Source: Pelagibacterium luteolum
Lineage (GTDB): Bacteria > Pseudomonadota > Alphaproteobacteria > Rhizobiales > Devosiaceae
DNA length: 64,000 bases
Direction of reading: 5' to 3'
NCBI RefSeq assembly: GCF_900100665.1
Contig: NZ_FNCS01000004.1
Location: 124,001 to 188,000, forward strand
Every line of letters starts with the position of its first letter. Positions within the stretch are counted from its first letter, which is position 1. Position numbers and translations under genes: made by a program. A model generated the notes under the pieces. The model was given only the letters and a program-made list of their open reading frames with translations, was not told the origin of the DNA and did not search any database. This document shows positions 43,784 to 53,275 of this stretch, one piece after another.

Positions 43784-45474
43784 TGACCGAGACACTTAAG
43801 GCCGCACCGGTGAGCCAACCCGTTCTGTCCGTCAAAGACCTCAAAGTGGTCTTCCATCTGCGTCGCGGTGACTTCACCGCCGTCGATGGCATCTCGTTCG
43901 ACATCATGCCCGGCGAAGTGCTGGGCGTGGTCGGGGAATCGGGGGCCGGTAAATCAATGACCGGCACCGCCATCATGGGCCTGATCGACCGCCCAGGCGA
44001 AGTGACCGCAACCTCCATCTCGCTCAAGGGCGAGCGGATCGACGGGCTGGACGAAGAATCCATGCGCAGGATCCGCGGCAAGCGGATCGGCATGGTGTTC
44101 CAGGACCCGCTGACCTCGCTCAACCCACTCTATACCGTGGGTGAGCAACTGATCGAAACGATCCGCCGGCACCTGCCGCTCAATGAAAAGCAGGCCCGCG
44201 AACGCGCTATCGAACTTCTGGCCGATGCGGGGATCCCCGATCCGGCCGGGCGCATCGATTCCTACCCGCACCAGTTCTCCGGCGGTATGCGTCAGCGCGT
44301 GGTTATTTCGCTGGCGCTGGCTGCAGAGCCTGAGCTGGTGATCGCCGACGAACCAACCTCTGCGCTCGACGTTTCGGTGCAGGCCCAGATCATCAAGGTT
44401 CTAAAGCGCCTCTGCGCCCAGCGCGGCGTCGCGGTGATGCTGATCACCCACGACATGGGCGTGATTGCCGAAGCTGCCGATCGCATGATCGTCATGAACA
44501 AGGGCAAGATCGTCGAGACCGGGCCAGTGGGCGATATCATCCACCGGCCGCAGGAGCCCTATACGATCAAGCTGATCGAGGCCATTCCCTCGATCAAGTC
44601 GCAGAACCCGCGCTATGTCGCGGCCGTTGCCAAGGGCGAAGTGGCCATTGGGGGCAAGACCGACGCGCCGATCGTCACCGTCGATAATCTCTCGAAAGTG
44701 TTCGATCTCTCGCCATCGCTGTTCGCCCGCGTATTGGGCGGCAAGAGCCGCAAGCTGGTCAACGCCGTCAATGATGTTTCGTTTTCGATCCAGCGGGGCC
44801 AGACCTATGGACTGGTCGGGGAATCGGGCTCGGGAAAATCGACCTGCGCGCGCATGATCGTCGGGCTTTTGGAGCCCACCTCGGGTTCGATCAAGCTCGA
44901 GGGCGCCGATATCTGGCGCGACAAGGAAGCGACGGCGAGGCGTCGCCAGAAGATCCAGATGATCTTCCAGGATCCCTATGCCAGCCTTAATCCGCGTTGG
45001 CGGGTCGGCGAGATCATCGCCGAACCGATCCGGGCTCTGGGCATTTCGAAAAACGCGACCGAGATCGGTGACCGCGTTGCCGATCTGCTCGAGCGCGTGC
45101 GGCTCGATCCCGCGGCGATGCGGAAATACCCGCATGAGTTCTCCGGTGGTCAGCGTCAGCGCATCGCCATTGCGCGCGCGCTGTCGAGCCAGCCGGAATT
45201 CATCATCTGTGACGAACCGACCTCGGCGCTCGATGTGTCGGTGCAGGCCCAGGTGCTCGAATTGATGAGCCGGTTGCAGGAAGAGTTCGGGCTGACCTAT
45301 CTCTTGATCAGCCACAACCTGGCGGTGATCCGCCAGATGGCCGACGCGGTGGGCGTGCTCCACAATGGCGTCATGGTCGAAAACGGCGAAGTCGAGCAGA
45401 TATTCTCGGACCCGCGTGCAGACTATACCCGCATGCTGCTGGACGCTGTGCCCGACATCGCCAAGGTGGCATAG
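43783..45474 (+). CDS. Fused double-ATPase subunit of the dipeptide transporter (DppD-DppF fusion)
   Basis: 563 aa carrying two complete ABC domains. First half (about 10-270): Walker A GESGAGKSM, signature FSGGMRQRV, VIADEPTSALD. Second half (about 290-560): Walker A GESGSGKST, signature FSGGQRQRI, FIICDEPTSALD. It replaces separate DppD and DppF proteins, as is common in Rhizobiales peptide importers. The single polypeptide gives a heterodimer-like ATPase pair. Last gene of the operon, followed by an intrinsic terminator. Confidence 0.94.
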   Translation: MTETLKAAPVSQPVLSVKDLKVVFHLRRGDFTAVDGISFDIMPGEVLGVVGESGAGKSMTGTAIMGLIDRPGEVTATSISLKGERIDGLDEESMRRIRGKRIGMVFQDPLTSLNPLYTVGEQLIETIRRHLPLNEKQARERAIELLADAGIPDPAGRIDSYPHQFSGGMRQRVVISLALAAEPELVIADEPTSALDVSVQAQIIKVLKRLCAQRGVAVMLITHDMGVIAEAADRMIVMNKGKIVETGPVGDIIHRPQEPYTIKLIEAIPSIKSQNPRYVAAVAKGEVAIGGKTDAPIVTVDNLSKVFDLSPSLFARVLGGKSRKLVNAVNDVSFSIQRGQTYGLVGESGSGKSTCARMIVGLLEPTSGSIKLEGADIWRDKEATARRRQKIQMIFQDPYASLNPRWRVGEIIAEPIRALGISKNATEIGDRVADLLERVRLDPAAMRKYPHEFSGGQRQRIAIARALSSQPEFIICDEPTSALDVSVQAQVLELMSRLQEEFGLTYLLISHNLAVIRQMADAVGVLHNGVMVENGEVEQIFSDPRADYTRMLLDAVPDIAKVA

Positions 45475-45497
45475 ACCGCCGCAAAGCCGCCAAATTT

Positions 45498-45535
45498 AAA
45501 GCGCCCCATCGGCCAAGCGCCGGGGGGCGCTTTTT
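45498..45535 (+). terminator. Intrinsic terminator of the dipeptide operon
   Basis: AAAGCGCCCC and GGGGGCGCTTTTT arms pair around a loop of about 14 nt and end with a T-run. Located 24 bp after the double-ATPase stop. Confidence 0.85.
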
Positions 45536-45548
45536 ATTGGGGATGTTC

Positions 45549-46274
45549 ATGCAATCGCTATCGAGAATCGTGGCTGCCCTTCTGGTCGCTGTGGGCATTG
45601 CGCTGGCCGGCTGGCTGGCGGGGCAGGCGCTTGTGGAGTCGCGCCAGCCCATCCGGACGGTGACCGTCAAGGGCCTGTCCGAGCGCAACGTCACGGCCGA
45701 TCTGGGCTATTGGCCGATCAAGTTCGTGGCGACGGGCGCAACGCTCGAAGAAGCGCGGGCCGAGCTCGAACGCTCCGATGGCGCGGTGCGCGAATTTCTG
45801 ATCGGGCAGGGGTTCGAAGACGGCGCCATGCAGGTGCAGAACATTCTCGTCGAGGACCGTTTGGCCGGCTACAATGCGTCCAGCACACCCGACACGGCGC
45901 GCTTCGTTTTGACCGAGGAGTTCATTTTGACCTCCGGGGACGTCGACGCCATCGCCGAGGCGAGCCGGGATGTCGGCGATCTGCTGCGGGCGGGCGTGGT
46001 GTTTTCATCCGACAGCTACAATGCCGGGCCGAGCTACATCTTTACCGCGCTCAAAGATTTCAAATCCGAGATGTTGGCCGAAGCAACGCAAAGGGCGCGC
46101 GAATCCGCCGAGCAGTTCGCCGAGGAAGCCGGTGCGGATGTCGGGACGATCCAGACGGCCAATCAGGGCGTGTTCGAGATTTTGGCGGGCGTGGAAATTC
46201 CAGATCAGCGTCCCGAAAAGCAGATGGAAAAGAAGCTTCGAGTCGTAACGACGATCACGTATTTTCTGGAGTGA
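45549..46274 (+). CDS. SIMPL domain (DUF541) protein
   Basis: About 241 aa. N-terminal membrane anchor or signal peptide (SRIVAALLVAVGIALAGWLAGQA) followed by the SIMPL core: RTVTVKGLSERNVTADLGYWPIKFVATG and the repeated beta-alpha modules to RVVTTITYFLE. Members act in the periplasm or at the membrane; some protect against oxidative stress, but function is poorly known. GGGGA precedes the ATG at 45549; ATG 45543 or a TTG at 45537 inside the terminator tail are alternatives. Confidence 0.85.
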   Translation: MQSLSRIVAALLVAVGIALAGWLAGQALVESRQPIRTVTVKGLSERNVTADLGYWPIKFVATGATLEEARAELERSDGAVREFLIGQGFEDGAMQVQNILVEDRLAGYNASSTPDTARFVLTEEFILTSGDVDAIAEASRDVGDLLRAGVVFSSDSYNAGPSYIFTALKDFKSEMLAEATQRARESAEQFAEEAGADVGTIQTANQGVFEILAGVEIPDQRPEKQMEKKLRVVTTITYFLE

Positions 46275-46507
46275 GGCAGCCGCTGGCTGGGTCCTCGGGT
46301 CAAGCCCGAGGATGACGGGTGGGGGAGGTTGGGCGCCGGTGCGAAAACACGATCGGCTGCGTTAATCTCCGGTGTCGACCCGGCCTTGAGCCGGGATCCA
46401 GTATGCTCGGTGGTTGATGTAATGCTCGGGGCAGCAATGGGCGCGGAGCATACTGGGCCTCGGATCTTCGCCCGGGGTGACAGATGGAGAGGACGCGACC
46501 TCGCGCC
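46275..46507. repeat. Palindromic repeat cluster after the SIMPL gene
   Basis: No gene. CCTCGGGTCAAGCCCGAGGA followed by TGACGG at about 46291-46316. A facing pair is at 46375-46490: CGGCCTTGAGCCGGGATCCA then GTATGCTC, and GAGCATACTGGGCCTCGGAT then CTTCGCCCGGGGTGACAG. It lies between convergent genes (SIMPL and zur). Confidence 0.7.
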
Positions 46508-46903
46508 CTAAGCCGCACACGCGCGGCAGTTGCCGCGGATTTCCATGGTGGTGCGGTTCACAACGAAGCCTTCGCGGTCCGCCCACCCGGCGAGGCGGTC
46601 GCGGACGATTTCGTCGGAGAATTCTGAGACCTGTCCGCATTTTTCGCAGATGGCGAAGGCGATGAGGCCCGAGGCGTGGCAGTGGGGATGGGCGCACGCG
46701 ACAAAGGCGTTGATCGATTCCAGCCGGTGGGCGAGGCCCATGTCCAACAGCTTGTCGAGGGCGCGATAGATCTGGAGCGGGGCGCGCAGGCCGTCGTCGC
46801 GCAATTGGTCGAGGATGGCGTAGGCGCTCATGGGCGTTTCGGCTTTTTCCAGCCGGTCGAGCACCAGGGATTGGTTGCGGGTGAGGTCGGTATGCGCGCT
46901 CAT
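46508..46903 (-). CDS. zur: Zinc uptake regulator Zur (Fur family)
   Basis: 131 aa. Winged HTH (about residues 10-75: NQSLVLDRLEKAETPMSAYAILDQLRDDGLRAPLQIYRALDKLL) and a dimerisation/metal domain with CAHPHCH, CEKCG and CRAC cysteines, the last two forming the structural zinc site. Represses znuABC when zinc is sufficient. Its ATG overlaps the znuB stop (ATGA, 46900-46903), so it is cotranscribed with znuCB and probably autoregulated via the boxes at 48581-48616. Confidence 0.93.
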   Translation of the reverse strand: MSAHTDLTRNQSLVLDRLEKAETPMSAYAILDQLRDDGLRAPLQIYRALDKLLDMGLAHRLESINAFVACAHPHCHASGLIAFAICEKCGQVSEFSDEIVRDRLAGWADREGFVVNRTTMEIRGNCRACAA

Positions 46904-47703
46904 TGGGCAGCTCCCTTGGAGCGGATCGGCAGGATCGAGGTGATGGTGAAGACCCCCAGCGCCGCAACGACGATCGAGGGTCCCGAAGGGGTATCGAAAT
47001 GGAGCGATGCCCACAAGCCCGCAAGCACCGCAGCGATGCCGCCGAGCGCTGCATAGATCGCCATCTGCTCGGGCGTGTTGGCGAGACGCCGGGCGGCGGT
47101 GGCAGGAATGATCAGCATGGCGGTTATGAGCAGCACGCCGAGGATTTTCATGGCGATGGCGATCAGCCCGGCAAGCAGAACCATGAAGATAAGCCGCGTG
47201 CGTTCGGGGTTGAGGCCCTCGGCCTGGGCAATCTCTTCGGAAACGGTGCCGGCCAGCATGGGGCGCCAGAGCCAGGCGAGAACGCCGAGAACGATCGCGC
47301 CGCCGCCATAGATGAAAGCGAGATCGGTGACCGAGACGGCAAGAATGTCGCCGAACAACAGCCCCATCAGATCGATCCGCACATTGGGCATGAGCGAGAC
47401 GAGGACGAGGCCAAGCGCGAGGGCCGAATGGCTCAGAAGGCCGAGAAGGGAATCGGCCGAAAGCGTGCCGCGCTTTTGGAGGAATCCAAGGATAAGCGCG
47501 ACGCAGACCGCGATCCCGAAAACGCCGGCCACCGGGTTGATCGAGAAAAACAGCGCCAGCGCCACGCCTAGAATGGCCGAATGGGCCATGGTGTCGCCGA
47601 AATAGGCCATGCGGCGCCAGACGATGAAACTGCCCAACGGGCCGGTGACGGCGGCTAGCCCGACCCCGGCGATGATGGCGCGGGTGAAAAAGCTCTCAAG
47701 CAT
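46900..47703 (-). CDS. znuB: Zinc ABC transporter permease ZnuB
   Basis: 267 aa ABC-3 family permease with about eight transmembrane segments. FTRAIIAGVGLAAVTGPLGSFIVWRRMAYFGDTMAHSAILGVAL is the family start; the middle has GDILAVSVTDLAFIYGGGA and the C-terminus SLHFDTPSGPSIVVAALGVF. The start at 47703 is family-consistent and overlaps znuC by eight bases. Confidence 0.94.
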   Translation of the reverse strand: MLESFFTRAIIAGVGLAAVTGPLGSFIVWRRMAYFGDTMAHSAILGVALALFFSINPVAGVFGIAVCVALILGFLQKRGTLSADSLLGLLSHSALALGLVLVSLMPNVRIDLMGLLFGDILAVSVTDLAFIYGGGAIVLGVLAWLWRPMLAGTVSEEIAQAEGLNPERTRLIFMVLLAGLIAIAMKILGVLLITAMLIIPATAARRLANTPEQMAIYAALGGIAAVLAGLWASLHFDTPSGPSIVVAALGVFTITSILPIRSKGAAQ

Positions 47704-48544
47704 GGCCGTGGCCTTTTGCTGCGGGACCATGGTCGTGGTCGCAATGGGGACCGTGGGCGTGATGGTCGAAATGGAGATGTCCCGACGCGTCCTTGACGGA
47801 GCCATCGGGGAGATGGGCGTGGTCGTGCTCGTGGCGATAAATCGCCAGCGTTTCGGCGGCGCGGGGGCCGAACAGCGCCGCGTATTCGCCGCTGGCCGCC
47901 ACGATGTCGGGCGTGCCTTGGCAACAGACATGGCCGTTAAGGCAGATGACGGTATCGGTGCGGGCCATGACCACGTGAAGATCGTGGGAGATCAGCAGAA
48001 CGCCGCATCCGGTTTCATCGCGGATGCGTCCGATGAGATCGTAGAGCGCCACTTCGCCGGAAAAATCGACACCCTGCACGGGCTCGTCGAGGACGAGAAG
48101 ATCGGGCTTGCCGATGATGGCGCGGGCAATGAGCGCGCGCTGGAACTCGCCGCCGGAGAGCGAATGGACCTGGGCGGAGGACAGATGGCCGATGCCGGTT
48201 ATGTCGAGGGCGCGCGCGATCTCGGGCTTGGAATGGCGACCCGTCAGCGTCATCAGGCGCGATACAGTCATGGGCAGCGAGCGATCCATCGCGATCTTTT
48301 GCGGCACATAGCCGACGCGCAGCTTTTTGGCGCGCCAGACACGGCCTTCATCGGGAGCAAGGATGCCGAGCGCCGTTTTGACGGTGGTGGATTTTCCCGA
48401 CCCGTTTGGGCCGATCAGCGTCACGATCTCGCCGCGCCCGATGCTCATATCGACCCCGCGCACCAGCCAGCGTCCGTCGCGCTTGACCCCGATACCGGTG
48501 ACCTTGACGATTTCGTCGCGCTTTTGCGGCACGAAGTTTTCCAT
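47696..48544 (-). CDS. znuC: Zinc ABC transporter ATPase ZnuC
   Basis: 282 aa. Walker A GPNGSGKST, signature LSGGEFQRA, Walker B LLVLDEPVQGVD, switch LISHDLHVVMA. The C-terminal 45 residues are very rich in histidine and aspartate (HEHDHAHLPDG, HFDHHAHGPHCDHDHG), a zinc-binding tail common in alphaproteobacterial ZnuC. First gene of the minus-strand znuC-znuB-zur transcript. Confidence 0.95.
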   Translation of the reverse strand: MENFVPQKRDEIVKVTGIGVKRDGRWLVRGVDMSIGRGEIVTLIGPNGSGKSTTVKTALGILAPDEGRVWRAKKLRVGYVPQKIAMDRSLPMTVSRLMTLTGRHSKPEIARALDITGIGHLSSAQVHSLSGGEFQRALIARAIIGKPDLLVLDEPVQGVDFSGEVALYDLIGRIRDETGCGVLLISHDLHVVMARTDTVICLNGHVCCQGTPDIVAASGEYAALFGPRAAETLAIYRHEHDHAHLPDGSVKDASGHLHFDHHAHGPHCDHDHGPAAKGHGHA

Positions 48545-48580
48545 AGTGAGACTCGATTGGCGGATTGACAGGCGCCGGAA

Positions 48581-48616
48581 TGTTATAGCATTACATTGCC
48601 GTGTAATGTCATAACA
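48581..48616. promoter_or_regulatory. Twin Zur boxes in the znuA/znuC divergent promoter
   Basis: Two AT-rich elements, TGTTATAGCATTACA (48581-48595) and TGTAATGTCATAACA (48602-48616), are near-perfect reverse complements of one another. They fit the Zur box consensus of TGTTAT/ATAACA half-sites. The spacing (21 bp, two helical turns) would put two Zur dimers on one DNA face and control both directions. Confidence 0.85.
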
Positions 48617-48640
48617 TAATCAGCCGGAGCGCCGACGACA

Positions 48641-49753
48641 ATGCCCAAAACGGCCCTTACCCTCATTGCCCCCGCCGCAATCGCCCTTCTTGCAGCCAGC
48701 CCCGCTTTGGCGGCGCCCAATGTGGTGGCGACGATCAAGCCGCTGCACTCGTTGGTGGCCGGTGTCATGGAGGGCGTTGGCGAGCCGCAGCTTCTGATCC
48801 AGGGGGCCGCCAGCCCGCACGGTTTTTCGCTGCGCCCCTCCGATGCCGCAGCGCTGGAAAGCGCCGACCTCGTCTTCTGGATCGGCGAGGATCTTGAGAC
48901 GTTCCTCTCGGGACCATTGGAGTCCCTTGCGTCCGGCGCGACGGCCATCGAAATGATGGACGTGCCCGGCATGACCATCCTCGATCTGCGCGAAGGCGGA
49001 CTTTTTGAGGCGCATGGGCACGGCGACGAGGCGGGGCATGACGACCATGGCGATGACCATGACGATCATGCTCACGAAGACGAGCATGCGCACGACCATG
49101 ACGATGATGCGGATCACGATCACGCGCATGATCATGCAGAGGATGAGCACGCTCACGATGATCATGAGCACGACGACCACGACCATGACCACGATCAAGC
49201 GCATGACGCGGTGGCGGCGGAGGGGCACGACCATGCGCATGGCGATGGCCATATCTGGCTCGATCCCCAGAACGCGCGCCTGATGGTCGCAGCGATCACC
49301 GATGCGCTGATCACTGCCGATCCCGACAATGGTGAAACCTACAACGCCAATGGCCAGGCGCTGACCGAGCGTCTCGATGCGCTGCAGGCGGAAATCGACG
49401 CGGCGCTCGAGCCGGTGCGCGGCAAGCCGTTCTTTGTCTTTCACGACGCCTATCACTATTTCGAGGCGCGCTTCGATATCGAGGCGACGGGGAGCTTTAC
49501 CGTCAATCCCGAGATCGCACCGGGGGCAGGACGGTTGACCGAAATTCAGGGCGTGATTGCGGAGACGGACGCGGTTTGCGTTTTTGCCGAGCCGCAGTTT
49601 TCGCCACAGGTGATAGAGACAGTTTCGCAGGGCACCGACGCGCGGGTGGGCACCCTCGATCCGCTCGGCGCTGAGATCGAAGATGGCCCCGATCTCTATT
49701 TCACGCTGATCGAAAACCTCGCCGCCAGCCTCAACGAGTGTCTGGCGGAGTGA
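48641..49753 (+). CDS. znuA: Zinc-binding periplasmic protein ZnuA
   Basis: 370 aa. Signal peptide MPKTALTLIAPAAIALLAAS ending near ALAA. Metal-binding fold with the first ligand His in IKPLHSLVAGVMEGV, an extended His/Asp/Glu-rich loop at about residues 124-205 (more than 30 histidines), then the later ligand His in FHDAYHYFEARFDI. The acidic histidine loop is longer than in E. coli ZnuA and probably acts as a zinc-scavenging or sensing arm. Divergent from znuCB-zur and followed by a terminator-like hairpin. Confidence 0.95.
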   Translation: MPKTALTLIAPAAIALLAASPALAAPNVVATIKPLHSLVAGVMEGVGEPQLLIQGAASPHGFSLRPSDAAALESADLVFWIGEDLETFLSGPLESLASGATAIEMMDVPGMTILDLREGGLFEAHGHGDEAGHDDHGDDHDDHAHEDEHAHDHDDDADHDHAHDHAEDEHAHDDHEHDDHDHDHDQAHDAVAAEGHDHAHGDGHIWLDPQNARLMVAAITDALITADPDNGETYNANGQALTERLDALQAEIDAALEPVRGKPFFVFHDAYHYFEARFDIEATGSFTVNPEIAPGAGRLTEIQGVIAETDAVCVFAEPQFSPQVIETVSQGTDARVGTLDPLGAEIEDGPDLYFTLIENLAASLNECLAE

Positions 49754-49762
49754 TGTTACTCA

Positions 49763-49785
49763 GGGAGCCGCCTTTGGGCGGCTCC
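49763..49785 (+). terminator. Hairpin after znuA
   Basis: GGAGCCGCC and GGCGGCTCC arms with a TTTG loop, followed by AAGTCTTTGTTT, an imperfect T-tract. Lies 10 bp after the znuA stop. Confidence 0.65.
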
Positions 49786-49847
49786 AAGTCTTTGTTTCGT
49801 CGCGCTTCAGAACCGGACAAGTGGTGCCCACTTATCCTGGAAGTGCT

Positions 49848-50216
49848 CTAGCGGATCGGGCCACGGAAGATGAAGAAGGCGCCCAGCGCGATGAGGGCGA
49901 AGCCCAGTACGTGGTTGATGGTGAATTTTTCGCCCAGATAGAAGATGGCGAAAAACGCAAAGACCGAGAGCGAAATGACTTCCTGGATGGTCTTGAGTTC
50001 GGCGGCGCTGTAGGTGCCATAGCCGATCCGGTTCGCGGGCACCGCAAGCCAGTACTCAAAGAACGCAATGCCCCAGGAAATGAACACAACGACCCAGAGC
50101 GTTGCGCCGGGAAATTTCAGATGCCCGTACCAGGCGAAGGTCATGAAGACGTTCGAGCCGATCAGCAACAGGATCGGGGCAACCAGCGTAAACAGCGACG
50201 GCGCGATGGCAGGCAT
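49848..50216 (-). CDS. DMT family (DUF486) membrane protein
   Basis: 122 aa with four predicted transmembrane segments (LVAPILLLIGSNVFMTFAWYGHL, LWVVVFISWGIAFFEYWLAV, VISLSVFAFFAIFYLG, HVLGFALIALGAFFIF). VPANRIGYGTYSAAELKTIQEV is the diagnostic DUF486 loop. The family resembles small drug/metabolite exporters but function is unproven. The start at 50216 (MPAIAPSLF) fits; the longer frame to 50258 has an unlike N-terminus. Confidence 0.85.
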   Translation of the reverse strand: MPAIAPSLFTLVAPILLLIGSNVFMTFAWYGHLKFPGATLWVVVFISWGIAFFEYWLAVPANRIGYGTYSAAELKTIQEVISLSVFAFFAIFYLGEKFTINHVLGFALIALGAFFIFRGPIR

Positions 50217-50312
50217 TGAACAACTCGCGAAAATGGCCCGCCACGATTGGCGAGCCATCCAAATCCAAAGCGCGTGAACGCTAAAAAAATCAAGGCAAAT
50301 TTTGGTGTGGGG

Positions 50313-50573
50313 TCAGCTTTTGGGCAGGGTGCTCGCATAGGCTTCGAGCACGGCGTTCATGCGTGTCTGATACCCCCTGCCGGTCGCCTTGAACCCGTCG
50401 AGCACGGATTTCTTGACGCGCAGGCTGATCGCCTGTGTTTCTTCGGGCATCAACGCTTCGGCTTTTGCCCAGAACGCCTCGTCGAGTTCGGCAATATCGC
50501 TGGTATCGATCGCGGCCTCATCGAGGCGGGAAAGCTCTTCAAGACTGAGTTCTTTGCTGTAGCGCTTGCTCAT
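50313..50573 (-). CDS. brnA: BrnA-family antitoxin
   Basis: 86 aa. N-terminal acidic region that neutralises the BrnT toxin, then the BrnA DNA-binding part (AISLRVKKSVLDGFKATGRGYQTRMNAVLEAYA), a ribbon-helix-helix motif used for autorepression. It overlaps the 3' end of the toxin frame by 33 bases, the usual brnT-brnA order. The frame is intact while the toxin upstream is frameshifted. Confidence 0.88.
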   Translation of the reverse strand: MSKRYSKELSLEELSRLDEAAIDTSDIAELDEAFWAKAEALMPEETQAISLRVKKSVLDGFKATGRGYQTRMNAVLEAYASTLPKS

Positions 50574-50831
50574 AGCGCAACCTTTCCGATTTTTTTGCGG
50601 GGCGGGCAGAGATGATTCTGACGCGCCCGTCCCGGTCGGTGTGCGTAACCACGATCACGGCGATCCGGGCCGCGGTGCCGATGGAATTGATGCGGACTTC
50701 GCATAGTCGAACCGGTCGTCAATTGCCGACAATACCGGGCCGTCGAAAATAAGCACCGCTGTGGCAAAGCCTACACCGTGCTTTTCGATGTTGGCGCGAT
50801 CTTTTGCCGGGTCCCATTCGAACGCAATCAT
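50541..50831 (-). pseudogene. brnT: brnT ribonuclease toxin, frameshifted
   Basis: The first 43 codons from ATG 50831 read MIAFEWDPAKDRANIEKHGV... to DDRFDY, a clear BrnT N-terminus. After that this frame runs into unrelated residues and stops at 50655-50657 (58 aa). From 50703 a different frame reads CEVRINSIG..., THTDRDGRVRIISARPAKKSERLRYE, the BrnT C-terminus, and stops at 50539-50541. Restoring one G at about 50702 (TAT GGC instead of TAT GC) would give the expected DYGEVRI junction. So a one-base deletion has probably inactivated the toxin, or it is a sequencing error. Confidence 0.85.
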
Positions 50832-50855
50832 GTATATATTATTGTATATACAATG
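50829..50855 (-). promoter_or_regulatory. AT-rich palindrome at the brnTA promoter
   Basis: TGTATATA (50831-50838) and TATATACA (50846-50853) form an inverted repeat touching the brnT start codon. Its TATATA-like content could supply a -10 element and its position suits BrnA autorepression (inference). Confidence 0.55.
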
Positions 50856-50865
50856 TCAATGGCGC

Positions 50866-51843
50866 TCAAATCTCGCCGCGAATGTGCGGGCGGACTTTTT
50901 CGGCGTAGTAGGTCGTAAGCGCTTCGTGGGTCTCGGGGGGCAGATTGGGCATGTCGCTGGCTTCGGCGTTGACGGCGATCTGGTCGGGGCGGGAGACCCC
51001 GGCGATGATGGTCGAGACCGCCTCGTGGTCGAGGATCCAGCGCAGGGCGAAAAGGCTCATGCGGGTGGATTCCGGTACATAGCCGCGCAGGCTGTCGGCC
51101 AGTTCGACTCCGGTTTCGAACGGGATGCCGCCAAAGGTTTCGCCCACCGAAAAGGCATCGCCATTGCGATTGTAATTGCGGTGGTCGGACGGGGAAAATT
51201 CGGTGTCGGCTGTGTATTTGCCCGAGAGGAGGCCTGAGGCGAGGGGCAGGCGGACAATGATGCCGACATCGGCGTTTTTGGCGCGGTCGAGCAGGGATTC
51301 GGCGGCGTCCTGACGGAAGATGTTGAAGATGATCTGCAGGGTCGAAAGACCGGGCTGGGCGAGACAGATTTCGGCTTCGGCGATAGTTTCGACGCTGGCG
51401 CCCCAATTGCGGATGAGGCCCTCGGACTGAAGTTCATCCATCCAGCCGAAAATCTGGCCGTCTTCGAGGACGTCGCGCGGTACACAATGGAGCTGGGCCA
51501 GATCGATGGTTTCGATGCACAGCCGGCGGGCGGAGTCTTCTAGGCTCTCGCGGATGCCGCCCTTCGTGTATTTGTCGGGATAGAGCGCCGAGGAGCGGCC
51601 CACCTTGGTGGCGACGACGACGTCTTCGGGCTTGCCGTAAAACGTGCCGATGCGGTGTTCGGAGAGGCCATTGCCATAGACGTCGGCGGTGTCCCAGAAA
51701 TTGACGCCCAGGCGGGACGCGTTGGCGAGGATGGTCGAGGCGTCATGATCTTCGACCGGGCCGAAATCGCCGCCCAACTGCCATGTGCCCAGTCCGATTT
51801 CGGAAACCTGGAAACCCGTCTTGCCCAACCGCCGCAATCTCAT
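50866..51843 (-). CDS. Aldo/keto reductase
   Basis: 325 aa. Begins MRLRRLGKTGFQVSEIGLGTWQLGG; tetrad regions NFWDTADVYGNGLSE (Asp, Tyr), VVATKVGRSS (Lys) and IDLAQLHCVP (His). NADPH-binding part IVRLPLASGLLSGKY and AGVSRPDQIAVNAEA near the C-terminus. Not closely similar to the AKR at 38542-39489. The start at 51843 is family-typical. Substrate unknown. Confidence 0.9.
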   Translation of the reverse strand: MRLRRLGKTGFQVSEIGLGTWQLGGDFGPVEDHDASTILANASRLGVNFWDTADVYGNGLSEHRIGTFYGKPEDVVVATKVGRSSALYPDKYTKGGIRESLEDSARRLCIETIDLAQLHCVPRDVLEDGQIFGWMDELQSEGLIRNWGASVETIAEAEICLAQPGLSTLQIIFNIFRQDAAESLLDRAKNADVGIIVRLPLASGLLSGKYTADTEFSPSDHRNYNRNGDAFSVGETFGGIPFETGVELADSLRGYVPESTRMSLFALRWILDHEAVSTIIAGVSRPDQIAVNAEASDMPNLPPETHEALTTYYAEKVRPHIRGEI

Positions 51844-51941
51844 GGTCGTTGTCTCTCCCGATGTCTCTTGTGGTCTTTTTAGATAGGCGAGCGCAGTCGT
51901 CGATGCAATTGACTCGAACTTGGGGCGCGTGCCACAGGTTA

Positions 51942-52150
51942 AACCGTGTTGGTTCCCCTTTCGTTGCAAGATACGGTTGGGGACGCAAAAGGGAACACGG
52001 TGCGGACGACCCGAAAAGGGGCCAATGCCGTGGCTGCCCCCGCAACTGTAAGCCGCGATGGAGCGTGCGCTATGCCACTGATCTGCTTGGGATCGGGAAG
52101 GTGAGCACGATCCGCCCGAGCGGTGAGCCAGGAGACCTGCCAGCGCGACG
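51942..52150 (+). ncRNA. Cobalamin (AdoCbl) riboswitch
   Basis: About 210 nt leader of cobW. It shows the class hallmarks in order: a P1/P2 stretch GGTTCCCC ... AAAAGGGAAC, the conserved GCCAATGCCGTGGCTGCC region, CCCGCAACTGTAAGCCGCGA, GCCACTG (52074-52080), GGGAAGGTG, and the B12 box GAGCCAGGAGACCTGCC (52125-52141). Downstream, GCGCGAC (52143-52149) can pair with GTCGCGC (52179-52185), while CGCGTC (52183-52188) can pair with GACGCG (52194-52199) just before the ribosome binding site. The two overlap, suggesting translational switching. Confidence 0.92.
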
Positions 52151-52213
52151 CATCAAGGGTTCGGCCCTCAACACCAATGTCGCGCGTCGGGTGGACGCGC
52201 ACGGAGTTAAACT

Positions 52214-53269
<1,056 letters not shown>

Positions 53270-53275
53270 GGCCGA

